In this document: positions 1 to 6,937 of the stretch, in pieces | How the letters are laid out: each line of letters opens with the position of its first letter | Numbering within the stretch: position 1 is the stretch's first letter | Origin: a virus | IMG/VR virus record: IMGVR_UViG_3300046328_000140 | Span: 1-43,410 of that record | Strand: one strand, 5' to 3' | Length of the DNA stretch: 43,410 nt | Program-made: the position numbers and the translations under genes | The notes under the pieces: model-generated | Told to the model about the DNA's origin: nothing | Seen by the model: the letters and a program-made list of their open reading frames with translations, nothing else | Database searches by the model: none

Positions 1-112
1 GAAGCGATAGCGACCCAGTGAAGGAAGCGATAGCGACCCAGTGAAGGAAGCGATAGCGACCCAGTGAAGGAAGCGATAGCGACCCAGTGAAGGAAGCGAT
101 AGCGACCCAGTG
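1..112. repeat. 23-bp tandem repeat, five copies
   Basis: Unit GAAGCGATAGCGACCCAGTG plus AAG begins at 1, 24, 47, 70 and 93; the fifth copy lacks the last three bases. Copies are identical. The array runs off the left edge, so its true length is unknown. Each unit holds CGATAGCG. It could be an iteron array, a phage terminal repeat or a host-derived repeat; its role is unknown. Confidence 0.95.
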
Positions 113-118
113 GATTTG

Positions 119-156
119 AACTGTTTCACTTAACAGTTAACGCGCATATGCACGCG
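119..156. other. Two adjacent hairpins after the repeat array
   Basis: AACTGTT (119-125) pairs with AACAGTT (132-138) across a 6-nt loop. ACGCG and CGCGT then frame CATATGCA at about 140-156. They separate the tandem repeats from the first promoter. Neither is followed by a T run, so they are not ordinary terminators. Confidence 0.4.
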
Positions 157-233
157 TAGCAAATAGCGTGCCAAGTGCAGTAAATTTATTTTGATCTTTT
201 TGATGCATTGGGCGCTTTTTGGCTGTTTCTATC

Positions 234-243
234 GTGCTAGAAT
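234..243 (+). promoter_or_regulatory. Promoter of the first early gene
   Basis: An extended -10, GTGCTAGAAT, lies at 234-243 (hexamer TAGAAT at 238-243). The -35 region is poor, as is usual for extended -10 promoters. It lies 42 bases before the first small gene, whose leader TTAATTAGGTG is shared with two other early genes. Confidence 0.45.
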
Positions 244-284
244 CTAATCACGCCGAAATCACTCGGTTTAATTAGGTGCATAAC

Positions 285-437
285 ATGAACATAGTCAAGA
301 CATATCATGGCTGGCGCGTATATGGTAATTTTGGCGCGGTTATGGATGTTGCCAATGATGGCACAGTGATTTATTGCAACATGAACGAAGACAGTCCAGA
401 ATACAAACGACTATTGAACATGGTTAAAGTGAAATAA
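285..437 (+). CDS. Small early protein, 50 aa, unknown function
   Basis: ATG at 285 to TAA at 437, 50 residues, beginning MNIVKTYHGWRVYGNFGAV. It is preceded by TTAATTAGGTG, the same ribosome-binding leader as the genes at 503 and 3149, and this supports the start. The first half reads like a short beta-rich segment (VKTYHGWRVYG, then GTVIYCNMNED). No membrane segment or known motif is visible. The stop codon runs directly into the next promoter. Not recognised. Confidence 0.7.
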   Translation: MNIVKTYHGWRVYGNFGAVMDVANDGTVIYCNMNEDSPEYKRLLNMVKVK

Positions 438-445
438 CCCCACAG

Positions 446-475
446 TTTACTAGGGTATTAAAAGTACCCTATAAT
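446..475 (+). promoter_or_regulatory. Early promoter with palindromic operator (copy 1)
   Basis: -35 TTTACT at 446-451 and -10 TATAAT at 470-475 with an 18-bp spacer. AGGGTA (452-457) and TACCCT (465-470) form an inverted repeat filling the spacer and touching the -10, as expected for a repressor site. The 44 bases 432-475 are identical to 722-765. Confidence 0.7.
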
Positions 476-502
476 CAAGTCTCATAATTAATTAGGTGTA
501 AC

Positions 503-727
503 ATGAAGTACAAACCCGAAATCTTAATTTTCAGTGAATTACAATTCGATTCAATGAAACCCGGACAATGGTTCAAATGGAATAATGGAGCGCGTGGACA
601 ATGGCTTGGGAAGACCCTTGCAGGCGTTGATGTTATCAGGCATCAAAATAAAGCATTCGGTCAACCTGCTGATTTCTACCGGACTAGAATTCTGAGAGAG
701 TACGCAAAGCGGCACGGAAGCAAATAA
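503..727 (+). CDS. Early hypothetical protein, 74 aa
   Basis: The gene follows the palindromic promoter at 446-475 and the leader TTAATTAGGTG. The protein is basic and soluble. Its middle (KPGQWFKWNNGARGQWLGKT) has Trp and Gly spacing suggestive of a small beta-barrel that could bind nucleic acid, but no named family is recognised. It ends in a Lys/Arg-rich tail (YAKRHGSK). The stop codon sits inside the conserved block that opens the next promoter, so gene and promoter seem to repeat as one cassette. Confidence 0.8.
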   Translation: MKYKPEILIFSELQFDSMKPGQWFKWNNGARGQWLGKTLAGVDVIRHQNKAFGQPADFYRTRILREYAKRHGSK

Positions 728-735
728 CCCCACAG

Positions 736-765
736 TTTACTAGGGTATTAAAAGTACCCTATAAT
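736..765 (+). promoter_or_regulatory. Early promoter with palindromic operator (copy 2)
   Basis: Same element as at 446-475: TTTACT 736-741, AGGGTA 742-747, TACCCT 755-760, TATAAT 760-765. Sequence identity with copy 1 over 44 bases includes the stop codon of the gene before it. It serves the tiny genes at 789, 881 and 1062. Confidence 0.7.
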
Positions 766-788
766 AGATTTTATTAACTGGATATAAA

Positions 789-872
789 ATGCGATTTACT
801 GACAAATTTTTCATGTTCGTTAACCTTACATTGTGGGGGGTTATTCTCCCATTGGTTTCTTATTTTAACTAA
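789..872 (+). CDS. Possible 27-aa membrane peptide
   Basis: ATG at 789 to TAA at 872. The peptide has a short charged start (MRFTDKF) followed by about 20 mostly hydrophobic residues (FMFVNLTLWGVILPLVSYF), so it would be a single-span membrane peptide. It is the first ORF after promoter copy 2, which favours expression, but the ribosome binding site (ACTGGATATAAA) is weak. Phage early regions often hold such peptides; no function is assigned. Confidence 0.45.
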   Translation: MRFTDKFFMFVNLTLWGVILPLVSYFN

Positions 873-880
873 GGGTTATA

Positions 881-1045
881 ATGTACTTGCATATATTTTT
901 AGGTAGTCCGAGGAAAAATAACCCAATTGTAATCGAAACAAACATAGAATATGCGCTAAAATATTGGAAAGCGCGTAAATCAGTGAATCCCGATATTAAC
1001 TGGGTTCTTAGCTCTAGCCCTAAAATTAGCTCTTACTTTCTTTAA
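881..1045 (+). CDS. Small early protein, 54 aa, unknown
   Basis: ATG at 881 to TAA at 1045, only 8 bases after the preceding peptide, with a weak AAGGG site upstream. The protein starts MYLHIFLGSPRKNNPIVIE and has a central stretch EYALKYWKARKSVNPDINW likely to form a helix with exposed Lys/Arg. It appears to be co-transcribed with the peptides on either side. No family is recognised. Confidence 0.55.
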   Translation: MYLHIFLGSPRKNNPIVIETNIEYALKYWKARKSVNPDINWVLSSSPKISSYFL

Positions 1046-1061
1046 CTAAAGGATATATATA

Positions 1062-1142
1062 ATGGAATACGATAAAAAACAACATCAGGGTAAACCATCA
1101 CGGGATAGGAAACAACAACGAGAAAACAAACGGCAATTTTAA
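1062..1142 (+). CDS. Possible 26-aa highly basic peptide
   Basis: ATG at 1062 to TAA at 1142, preceded by an AAAGGA site. Almost all residues are Lys, Arg, Gln, Asp or Glu (for example SRDRKQQRENKRQF), so it would be disordered and could bind RNA or DNA. It is the last of three tiny ORFs after promoter copy 2. Short length and biased composition leave real doubt whether it is translated. Confidence 0.4.
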   Translation: MEYDKKQHQGKPSRDRKQQRENKRQF

Positions 1143-1168
1143 GGTATACTAAAACTGAATTCTAATGG

Positions 1169-1206
1169 TAAACTCTGAGATTATCGGGGTTTATCGTGAG
1201 AGTTTA
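1169..1206 (+). other. Inverted repeat in the leader of the next gene
   Basis: TAAACTCT (1169-1176) is the reverse complement of AGAGTTTA (1199-1206), separated by 22 bases. There is no T run, so a transcript fold or operator is likelier than a terminator. It lies about 40 bases before the gene at 1248. Confidence 0.35.
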
Positions 1207-1247
1207 AATAGGCAAACGCTTATACTTTTCAACATGGGTTAAATATC

Positions 1248-1544
1248 ATGGCTATCGTTTCTAATACATTGGTTTCTACTGGCTGTTTCTGCACTGTCAC
1301 GTTTCTGACAAATGACGGTGAAGTGCGAACAATTAATGGCAGAACCGGCGTCAAAAAATACCTTAAAGGGACAGGTAAACGCACCGAAGCCACTAACAAT
1401 AACTACTTTTTGGTGTATACCCGCAATGGCTCACGTTCTTTTGATGCACCACGCAACATTGCTAAGAACCGGATTATTTCAATCCGGGCGCATGGCATCC
1501 GGGCGGAAAAGAATAATAATTCTATATATGCTCATAACGTATAA
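1248..1544 (+). CDS. Small phage protein of the DGxxRxIxGRxGVxKxLKG type
   Basis: 98 residues. The segment CTVTFLTNDGEVRTINGRTG followed by VKKYLKGTG resembles a small family seen in many phages: a short beta-strand pair, then a GRxGV turn, then a YLVVY-like strand, here YFLVYTRNG. These are predicted to be compact SH3-like folds; the function is unknown. The ribosome binding site is weak (GGGTTAAATATC). A second frame covering 1312-1548 is only a shadow, because the family pattern is in this frame. Confidence 0.75.
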   Translation: MAIVSNTLVSTGCFCTVTFLTNDGEVRTINGRTGVKKYLKGTGKRTEATNNNYFLVYTRNGSRSFDAPRNIAKNRIISIRAHGIRAEKNNNSIYAHNV

Positions 1545-1555
1545 CTGACGTTTTA

Positions 1556-1585
1556 TTGTAGGGTTCTATCATAGTTCCCTATGAT
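1556..1585 (+). promoter_or_regulatory. Divergent member of the palindromic early promoters
   Basis: TTGTAG at 1556-1561 and TATGAT at 1580-1585 with the same 18-bp spacer. TAGGG and CCCTA flank the spacer like the AGGGTA/TACCCT arms of copies 1 and 2, but the arms are shorter. It lies 40 bases upstream of the gene at 1626. Confidence 0.45.
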
Positions 1586-1625
1586 AAGAGTTTAATTATA
1601 TTCTCTTAATTTTGGATTAAATACC

Positions 1626-1907
1626 ATGCAAACTATTACATTGAAACACCTCGAATCTACTGTAAACCGTATCAATACAATGATGAATAACCCAGTGGAG
1701 GCATATTCTAAGGTCAATGATAAATACATCGCTAATATTGGGAATTATCATCTAAATGGTGCATATGGTGGATATGCTTTGCATCGTATGCATAACCTAA
1801 GCGGTGGGATCTCGGACGTTTTCCAATGTGGGCATGTGTCTAAACGGGAATTAATGAATAGAATGCAGGCTTTTATTAATGGATACTACGCGGCTAAAGT
1901 AGTTTAA
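1626..1907 (+). CDS. Conserved early phage protein, 93 aa
   Basis: The protein has the sequence IGNYHLNGAYGGYALHRM in its middle, then GGISDVFQCGHVSKRELMNR and an amphipathic C-terminal helix. I have seen similar GAYGGY...GGxxDVFxCGHxSKREL proteins annotated as hypothetical in other phages, so it is probably a real conserved family. No enzyme motif is present; one Cys and several His do not form a clear metal site. It starts the group that continues through 2935. Confidence 0.75.
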   Translation: MQTITLKHLESTVNRINTMMNNPVEAYSKVNDKYIANIGNYHLNGAYGGYALHRMHNLSGGISDVFQCGHVSKRELMNRMQAFINGYYAAKVV

Positions 1908-1919
1908 CTAGGGAATAGT

Positions 1920-2159
1920 ATGTATTTCATTTTCGATTGCAATCATAGTATCGTGGGCAATCCCTTGGGTTATCGTACATTCAAGGGCGCGAGAACCCAG
2001 CGGGATATGCAAAGCAGCAAAGCGTATAAGGCAATACATTCAGCATTCAATGCAAAGCATAAATCATGCAAAGATAATCTTATCTCTCAAATTATATTAA
2101 TAAACACTAATAGCATCAGTACCGAACAAGCACTTATCAATTACTACCTGAACAAATAA
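1920..2159 (+). CDS. Early hypothetical protein, 79 aa
   Basis: It begins 12 bases after the preceding stop, behind AGGGAATAGT, and ends 2 bases before the next start, so the three genes 1626-2935 are probably co-translated. The protein is basic and helical (YKAIHSAFNAKHKSCKDNLI). No signal peptide, membrane segment or recognised motif is visible. Confidence 0.7.
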   Translation: MYFIFDCNHSIVGNPLGYRTFKGARTQRDMQSSKAYKAIHSAFNAKHKSCKDNLISQIILINTNSISTEQALINYYLNK

Positions 2160-2161
2160 AT

Positions 2162-2935
2162 ATGCAATCTAAAATCAAATTACCTAAAATTAAATCATCA
2201 GTTATCTATTCTGGCCCATCATTAATCGATGGTAAACCTATCGTTGTTGTTGCCATTGTTAAATCAAGCAATCAAAAGACATCCGACATGGTTCAAACGT
2301 ACATCATCAGGTCAGATATTGCCCCAATGACCGCAAGCAAAACAGGGGAGGATTATTCTATATGCGGGAATTGTACGCATAGGGGTAAACCCACGGATGA
2401 TGCGAGTAAAAAGCAAGCGGTAGAACGTTCCTGCTATGTCACACTATATCATGGACCTTCGGCAGTTTATCGAGCTTTCAAGCGCGGCGCTTACCCTATG
2501 GCATCAAATTATGATATTACGCGCTTAGGGGCCGGTCGCATGGTGCGCTTAGGGACCTATGGCGACCCATTAGCGGTAGATTCTAAGATATGGGACAATT
2601 TATTATCTGATGCATTGGGTCATACAGGCTATTCTCACCAATTGGGTTTAGTTAATGGTGATTATTCAAAGGTAATGATAAGTGCTGATAATCAAGAGGA
2701 AGCCAAGAAAGCACATAAAAACAGAATGAGAACCTTTCGGGTTATACCCGTCCGAACGTGGAATGAAATGGGCAAAGCTTCATTGATGGGGAATGAAATA
2801 CTATGCCCAGCATCTAAAGAAATGGATTACAGGACAACGTGCGACAAGTGTAAATTATGCGCAGGTGGCGACGTAGGCAAATCGATTGCGATTGTGTCGC
2901 ATGGTACTAGCAGGAACATGTTTAAAGCACAATAA
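2162..2935 (+). CDS. Cys-rich phage protein, DUF7227-like
   Basis: 257 residues. The opening YSGPSLIDGKPIVVVAIVKS, the following KTSDMVQTYIIRSDIAP, and the Cys motif ICGNCTHRG with a later SCYV and YRAFKRGAYP match a widespread phage and plasmid family of unknown function (I recall it as DUF7227). A second cluster near the C terminus (CDKCKLCAGGD) gives five or six Cys that could bind zinc or an iron-sulphur cluster. It overlaps nothing and starts 2 bases after the gene before it. The biochemical role is unknown; conservation suggests a catalytic or nucleic-acid function. Confidence 0.75.
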   Translation: MQSKIKLPKIKSSVIYSGPSLIDGKPIVVVAIVKSSNQKTSDMVQTYIIRSDIAPMTASKTGEDYSICGNCTHRGKPTDDASKKQAVERSCYVTLYHGPSAVYRAFKRGAYPMASNYDITRLGAGRMVRLGTYGDPLAVDSKIWDNLLSDALGHTGYSHQLGLVNGDYSKVMISADNQEEAKKAHKNRMRTFRVIPVRTWNEMGKASLMGNEILCPASKEMDYRTTCDKCKLCAGGDVGKSIAIVSHGTSRNMFKAQ

Positions 2936-2950
2936 AAAGGGTTTAAATGT

Positions 2951-3070
2951 ATGTTTAAGCGATTGTATTGTCTAGGGGTAGTGCTGGGTTGCCTTATGTA
3001 TTGCTTCACTGTTATCGGGTTTGTATGGGCGCCTACAGTATGGATTGTGCATAGGATGTTTACCCGATAG
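2951..3070 (+). CDS. Small membrane protein, 39 aa
   Basis: ATG at 2951 to TAG at 3070, with AAAAGGG about 9 bases upstream. After a short basic start (MFKRLYC) about 28 residues are hydrophobic (LGVVLGCLMYCFTVIGFVW, then APTVWIV), ending in HRMFTR. This would span the inner membrane once or as a short hairpin. Such peptides can act in superinfection exclusion or lysis timing, but nothing here proves a role. Confidence 0.55.
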   Translation: MFKRLYCLGVVLGCLMYCFTVIGFVWAPTVWIVHRMFTR

Positions 3071-3088
3071 TGAAACATGGAATAACCC

Positions 3089-3122
3089 CACAATGTACGG
3101 GGTCATTACATTGTGCTATATT
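3089..3122 (+). promoter_or_regulatory. Early promoter with a perfect 9-bp inverted repeat
   Basis: CACAATGTA (3089-3097) and TACATTGTG (3107-3115) are perfect complements 9 bases apart, ending in the TG of an extended -10 (TGCTATATT, hexamer 3117-3122). The block AATAACCCCACA that opens it also opens promoter copies 1 and 2, but the operator sequence differs, suggesting a different repressor. Confidence 0.6.
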
Positions 3123-3148
3123 AGAGTCTTATTAATTAGGAGTTCAAC

Positions 3149-3508
3149 ATGAAAATCGAAGTAAAAAACAGCACTAAAATACAGCTTGATTGGCTGGTGG
3201 CGAAGTGCTTAGGCTTTAACGCTGAAGCACTTGTACAACTCGCAAAGAAAGCTCCTGGCAAAAACTATGGATGCTTCCTAACTAAGTACTCAACCGACTG
3301 GTCCCAAGGCGGGCCGATCATTGAAAGGGAGGGCATCAGTATCATAAAACAGACAGCGCAGCGGTGGGTGGCAGAGTATTCGTTAGGTTGCGACAGAACA
3401 GATCATGCCCGAGTCTGGGGGGCAACACCACTTATAGCAGCCATGCGCTGCTTTGTGGTTTCTAAACTAGGTGAAAGCGTAGAAGTACCCAATGAGTTAC
3501 TTAATTAA
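3149..3508 (+). CDS. DUF2591 (NinX-like) phage protein
   Basis: 119 residues. The motif YSTDWSQGGPIIEREGISI in the middle and TPLIAAMRCFVVSKLGESVE near the end are the marks of the DUF2591 family of lambdoid and other phages. The family is small and early expressed, and its function is not known. The gene has its own regulated promoter (3089-3122) and the shared leader TTAATTAGGAG. The N terminus (KIQLDWLVAKCLGF) also fits the family. Confidence 0.85.
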   Translation: MKIEVKNSTKIQLDWLVAKCLGFNAEALVQLAKKAPGKNYGCFLTKYSTDWSQGGPIIEREGISIIKQTAQRWVAEYSLGCDRTDHARVWGATPLIAAMRCFVVSKLGESVEVPNELLN

Positions 3509-3517
3509 AGGCATATC

Positions 3518-3727
3518 ATGAAAATTGAAATTATCCGTAGCACTATCGATAAATCAAATCAAGTCTTATCAATTGGGAATTATTGGAATAATAAAGGTAT
3601 GGTTTACAAACTAGAATCCTTTGAGTATATAGGGGATGAAATGGGTTTAACGGCAGCATTACATGAGATCAGGGACAATCGAGACGCTGAATTTATGCAC
3701 GTTGTCAACCGTATGATTGCCCAATAG
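3518..3727 (+). CDS. Early hypothetical protein, 69 aa
   Basis: Begins 9 bases after the DUF2591 gene with an AAGGCATATC ribosome site and is followed by a clear terminator, so it ends the early transcript. It begins MKIEIIRSTIDKSNQ, echoing the MKIEVKNSTKIQ start of its neighbour, which could mean a shared N-terminal strand, a duplication or chance. The remainder is acidic and helical. Not recognised. Confidence 0.7.
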   Translation: MKIEIIRSTIDKSNQVLSIGNYWNNKGMVYKLESFEYIGDEMGLTAALHEIRDNRDAEFMHVVNRMIAQ

Positions 3728-3751
3728 AATTAGGGTTTACCCCTACGATAC

Positions 3752-3775
3752 AAGCCCGGTTATTCCGGGTTTTTT
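3752..3775 (+). terminator. Rho-independent terminator of the early block
   Basis: CCCGG (3755-3759) and CCGGG (3765-3769) with loop TTATT, extended by A-T and G-T pairs, followed by TTTTTT at 3770-3775. Confidence 0.9.
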
Positions 3776-3784
3776 AACGTCAGC

Positions 3785-3835
3785 GTTATAGTGAAATGCT
3801 ATCGTGGGTCAGATGCTATAGTGAAATGCTATAAC
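3785..3835. repeat. Two 16-bp direct repeats 30 bp apart
   Basis: TATAGTGAAATGCTAT occurs at 3787-3802 and 3817-3832, inside an outer inverted repeat GTTATAG (3785-3791)/CTATAAC (3829-3835). A degenerate copy may follow (GTGAAATATCATAATATAAC). The 30-bp offset places the copies nearly three helix turns apart, as for iterons or paired regulator sites. Confidence 0.6.
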
Positions 3836-4277
3836 CCGTTTCCGTGAAATATCATAATATAACCACATACCGATATAATACCCGTTATCCTATAGGGTCA
3901 TTACACAATAACGGCATGATGTATGCACCATTCTAGTGCACGATACGTGACCGATTATGCGGGCCTATAACGCGATAAAACGCGAATGCATACGATGGTA
4001 TCAACTCCGGATTCTCTCGGGTTTAACGGGCGTTTTAGGCCGTTCTAGAGGGTTATAACGGGAATATACCATGTAGATATTTTAGAATTCTACCGACAAT
4101 GGAATAGGGGTGGGGCGGTTACCATCAAGCACCCATTCCATCCTGCGTTAAAAACACCCGATTACTCCTAGCTATACCAATCCACTCAGCAACAATATAC
4201 TTGCAATTCAATAGCAAATGCTAGGCACATTGCAACACAAGATGAACGACAGATGGAACGGCAGATGGAACGCACTC

Positions 4278-4314
4278 TAAGGCAAGCGGAAGACTCCGTA
4301 GGAGGCTTACCTTA
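4278..4314. other. Long bulged hairpin
   Basis: TAAGGCAAGC (4278-4287) pairs with GCTTACCTTA (4305-4314) with one mismatch. CTCC (4294-4297) then pairs with GGAG (4301-4304) around loop GTA, leaving a 6-nt bulge GGAAGA on the left. About 13 pairs in all, and no T run follows; a structured RNA or a protein-binding cruciform is possible. Confidence 0.5.
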
Positions 4315-4452
4315 CACGTAGATTGCACGTATAACTAAGGTTAACCCAACGGTAGCCCAGATGTACTACAGAGGCTCTACGGGCGTTTAAGCGAGTGTAA
4401 TAATGCGAGTAATACATAAGCACATATGGATATTTACTGGATGGTACTTACA

Positions 4453-4480
4453 TTGAAGTAGTAAATACTTGAGGTATAAA
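4453..4480 (+). promoter_or_regulatory. Possible rightward promoter in the gene-poor region
   Basis: TTGAAG (4453-4458) and TATAAA (4475-4480) are 16 bases apart. TTAAGGG follows, then a 20-codon ORF at 4506-4568. Its transcript would run into the 27-bp repeats. Confidence 0.3.
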
Positions 4481-4600
4481 ATTTTAAAATTAAGGGATGT
4501 GTAGAATGTTCAAGCATCCGATCTTTTGGATGCGTATGTTCGGTCAACGTGCTACTAAGTTCATGTAGCCACTGAGATTGCATTGCACAATCATTGAACA

Positions 4601-4678
4601 AGGTTTAGCACTATTACCAGTAAAAACAGGTTTAGCACTATTACCAGTAAAAACAGGTTTAGCACTATTACCAGTAAA
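4601..4678. repeat. 27-bp tandem repeat, three copies
   Basis: The unit AGGTTTAGCACTATTACCAG plus TAAAAAC begins at 4601, 4628 and 4655; the last copy lacks three bases. Copies are identical. Head-to-tail spacing with no spacers fits iterons rather than CRISPR. Confidence 0.85.
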
Positions 4679-5226
4679 TTCAGTACCTGATGTAGAGGAC
4701 TGAAGTAGGTCAGGATTGAAGATTATTGGCTTTATGCTGGTATGAAGGTTACATTGTGCGATGCTACGTGGATATTTTTGGAGTCAATGCACAATGATCC
4801 TTCCTTTATCTGATGTTGGATATTTTTAGATATTTATTTCTTTCTTATATCTTGATACTGCTAGACCTGCCGTTTAACTGAAGTTGTTCTGTAGCTTATT
4901 TTAAATCTCCCTCCTAGATCGTTGGAATTTATAGTATATAAAGCACAACACATACCTGCCGTATTTAACGGTAGATACGTGTGTACTTTATCGTACTAAT
5001 ATTTCATTTGTGGCAGAGGGTGCGCCACAGGCTTTACTTCAGTAGCCACTCATCAAAGAGATTTCGCATCCTATCACTGAGAATACTTACAGTGATTGAC
5101 TGGTTATCACGGATAGCCTTACATTACCTTTCTGTCTGTCTCTTTCCTTATCTTTTTCTTTTAGGGGTTTGCTTTCCTGTGCTATTAAACATGTAGCAAA
5201 GTAACCCCAGATTCTTCCGTATAAAG

Positions 5227-5320
5227 CCTAAGATTTTCGCTTAGGAATTTCTTAGGTTGAACAAAAGATTATCAAAAGATTATGAGCACTATCGTAATGA
5301 TAGCAGATATTTCCTGCTAT
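5227..5320 (-). terminator. Likely end of the leftward transcript
   Basis: On the minus strand the helicase stop lies within ATAGCAG/CTGCTAT (5300-5306 with 5314-5320), next comes a small CTATC/GATAG hairpin, then two tandem AATCTTTTG stretches rich in T, then CCTAAG/CTTAGG (5227-5232 with 5240-5245) followed by CTTTAT. The individual elements are imperfect terminators, but together they probably stop leftward transcription. Confidence 0.45.
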
Positions 5321-6525
5321 TCCTTTAACCAATCCATGAATAATTCTCGCATTCTTTTACTCAAAAATGTCACCTTCATTGGTTCTCTTTCACGTACACA
5401 CCCACGAAAAACCCATTGGATAGCTTGGTTAAGCGCATACCCATCCTCATCAATGTCATAACCATAACTACTTAAGTAACCCTTCACTGTTACATTGTTG
5501 TAGATATTAAAAGCATGGATTGCATAGGTCTTGTGCGCTAACTTATTGGTTGCTCTGCAATTACATGCTACCAGATTATCCTCTGAGATATTTGCTCCTT
5601 TTACCTTAGAGAAGCTACCCATTGGTAACGTAAAATACACTTCAGATTTAGGCACCTTTTGAGTCTTTGGTAAGGATGTCAGTAGCTTGCGAACGTCTTC
5701 TGGATTTATTGTCTCCCTTTTATTATTACCTTCCCACCATGCAGAAGATAGGTTGTACTTGGATTGCTTCTCTAGTAACTTCTTTACTGATATTGGTTCT
5801 ACGAACTCCAGTAGCTCTTTAATCTCTTTTTTATTCTGTGTATTACCTCGAAATAAAGGAATAGATAAGGACTTAAAACCAATCTTGTGCAAGGATAGAA
5901 ATGCCTGCATGATAGAACCACCGAAGTTATAGGTAAGTAAAATAAATCTGTCAGCACTCAGTACCAGATCAGGTGATAAATATGTCACTAACATAGTGTT
6001 GGAGTTCTTCTCTCCGTATAAGCATCCACGGTCGCATAAACGCTTAATATCACCGTATCTAGCCTCGTCTGACATATCTTGTTTCAAGAAAGACATCTTA
6101 CCTAGATTATTACTGTCCTTACTTAGCATATTTTCTGAGTACAAGAAATCAACGTCTTGTTTGTTGATGCGAAATGCGTCTATTAGATTCAGTTCCTCGT
6201 CACATACTATCTGGTATTCTTGTAACTTAATCCATTCAATGTGCTCCCTTTTGAAGTGCAGAGTCAATGCGTGTGTACATGCCACGTTCTTACCTTCTTT
6301 CATGAACTCAAGAATCTGTGGAGCCAATGTACCGTCTTCTTTTGATGCTACGTGAAAGACCATATTAACTTCATCAGCTTCCTTTTGTACACGCTCATTC
6401 ACTTCATCCTTCATTGGGCTGAGATATAACCAAGGTTTGTCTTGATGTTCTGACATGTACTTAAATATGGCTGTTGTTTTCCCACTACCCGGAAGTGCAT
6501 CTACTATTTCAATTTGTTGTGTCAT
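5317..6525 (-). CDS. P-loop helicase-like ATPase
   Basis: 402 residues. The N terminus has a Walker A loop, ALPGSGKTT (residues 10-18), and IVCDEE (about 106-111) as Walker B or DEAD-like box. Near residue 370, QAIQWVFRGCVREREP resembles the arginine-bearing motif VI of superfamily 2 helicases. This suggests an ATP-driven DNA or RNA translocase used in phage replication or repair. The segment between the motifs is not recognised. The ATG overlaps the stop of the winged-helix gene upstream (ATGA at 6522-6525), so the two are translationally coupled. A remote helicase family is likely, the exact activity unknown. Confidence 0.75.
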   Translation of the reverse strand: MTQQIEIVDALPGSGKTTAIFKYMSEHQDKPWLYLSPMKDEVNERVQKEADEVNMVFHVASKEDGTLAPQILEFMKEGKNVACTHALTLHFKREHIEWIKLQEYQIVCDEELNLIDAFRINKQDVDFLYSENMLSKDSNNLGKMSFLKQDMSDEARYGDIKRLCDRGCLYGEKNSNTMLVTYLSPDLVLSADRFILLTYNFGGSIMQAFLSLHKIGFKSLSIPLFRGNTQNKKEIKELLEFVEPISVKKLLEKQSKYNLSSAWWEGNNKRETINPEDVRKLLTSLPKTQKVPKSEVYFTLPMGSFSKVKGANISEDNLVACNCRATNKLAHKTYAIHAFNIYNNVTVKGYLSSYGYDIDEDGYALNQAIQWVFRGCVREREPMKVTFLSKRMRELFMDWLKE

Positions 6526-6797
6526 ATTAGGAATTCTCCTGTGTGGTATTTCAAAGTATAAACCAACCGTCTGCGTTCATCTTTTTGCCGGTCAATCAGG
6601 GATACAGCGTGCAAACCTTCCAGAGCAGCTTTAGCTGTTAATCGGTTTACCCCAAGCATATCACCCAGAGTCTCGTAAGAGATGCGGCAGGAGTTTGTAT
6701 CAGTTTCTTTCATAGCTTTTAGTAAAATACTATAAGCTAGCTTAGATACTGGTGATATATTTTTGTGTTTCATGATTTCATCCGGGATTGTGAACAT
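6522..6797 (-). CDS. Winged-helix DNA-binding protein, replication-initiator-like
   Basis: 91 residues. KLAYSILLKAMKETDTNSCRIS, then YETLGDMLGVNRLTAKAALEGL, then HAVSLIDRQKDERRRLVYTL reads as helix, helix-turn-helix with recognition helix, and a beta wing. This matches HTH_36-like domains of plasmid and phage replication initiators and some repressors. AAAGGACCT precedes the ATG. It is the first gene of the leftward operon from the promoter at 6839-6847 and couples to the helicase-like gene, which supports a role in starting replication. A repressor that shuts the operon is the alternative. Confidence 0.7.
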   Translation of the reverse strand: MFTIPDEIMKHKNISPVSKLAYSILLKAMKETDTNSCRISYETLGDMLGVNRLTAKAALEGLHAVSLIDRQKDERRRLVYTLKYHTGEFLI

Positions 6798-6838
6798 AGG
6801 TCCTTTCGTTGTGTTGTGTTAAATTGTATGTGTTACTT

Positions 6839-6847
6839 ATTATACCA
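6839..6847 (-). promoter_or_regulatory. Leftward extended -10 promoter
   Basis: The minus strand reads TGGTATAAT (hexamer at 6839-6844 on this strand's complement). The -35 at 17 bases, TAGATT, is weak, and a TTGACT lies 21 bases upstream. It is about 42 bases before the winged-helix gene and back-to-back with the rightward promoter at 6938. Confidence 0.55.
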
Positions 6848-6937
6848 TACATCTGATTGATAATCTAGTCAATTCATATCTACACCAGAATCAACTATCT
6901 CAAACACATCTTAGCACAGAAAAGAGCAGCCTAAGTA

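Larger units (their letters stand above)
3776..5316. other. 1.5-kb gene-poor control or origin candidate
   Basis: No ORF here has both a convincing ribosome site and a plausible protein. It holds the paired repeats at 3785-3835, a long hairpin at 4278-4314, a possible promoter at 4453-4480, a 20-codon ORF with a fair ribosome site (4506-4568) containing a hairpin GCATCC/GGATGC, the three-copy 27-bp repeat at 4601-4678, and an AT-rich tail from about 4800. It lies between the rightward early block and the leftward helicase operon, where phage origins and switch regions are often found. No known origin sequence is recognised. Confidence 0.5.

Noticed and set aside
1312-1548. 78-codon ORF overlapping the gene at 1248
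   Set aside because: A shadow of the other frame, which has the recognisable family pattern.
4601-4678. CRISPR-like array
   Set aside because: The three 27-bp units are directly adjacent with no unique spacers, and no cas genes are nearby.
4981-5196. 71-codon ORF from a GTG start, hydrophobic
   Set aside because: No ribosome site, odd composition (Leu, Phe, Arg, Ser from T-rich DNA) and no matching family; likely chance.
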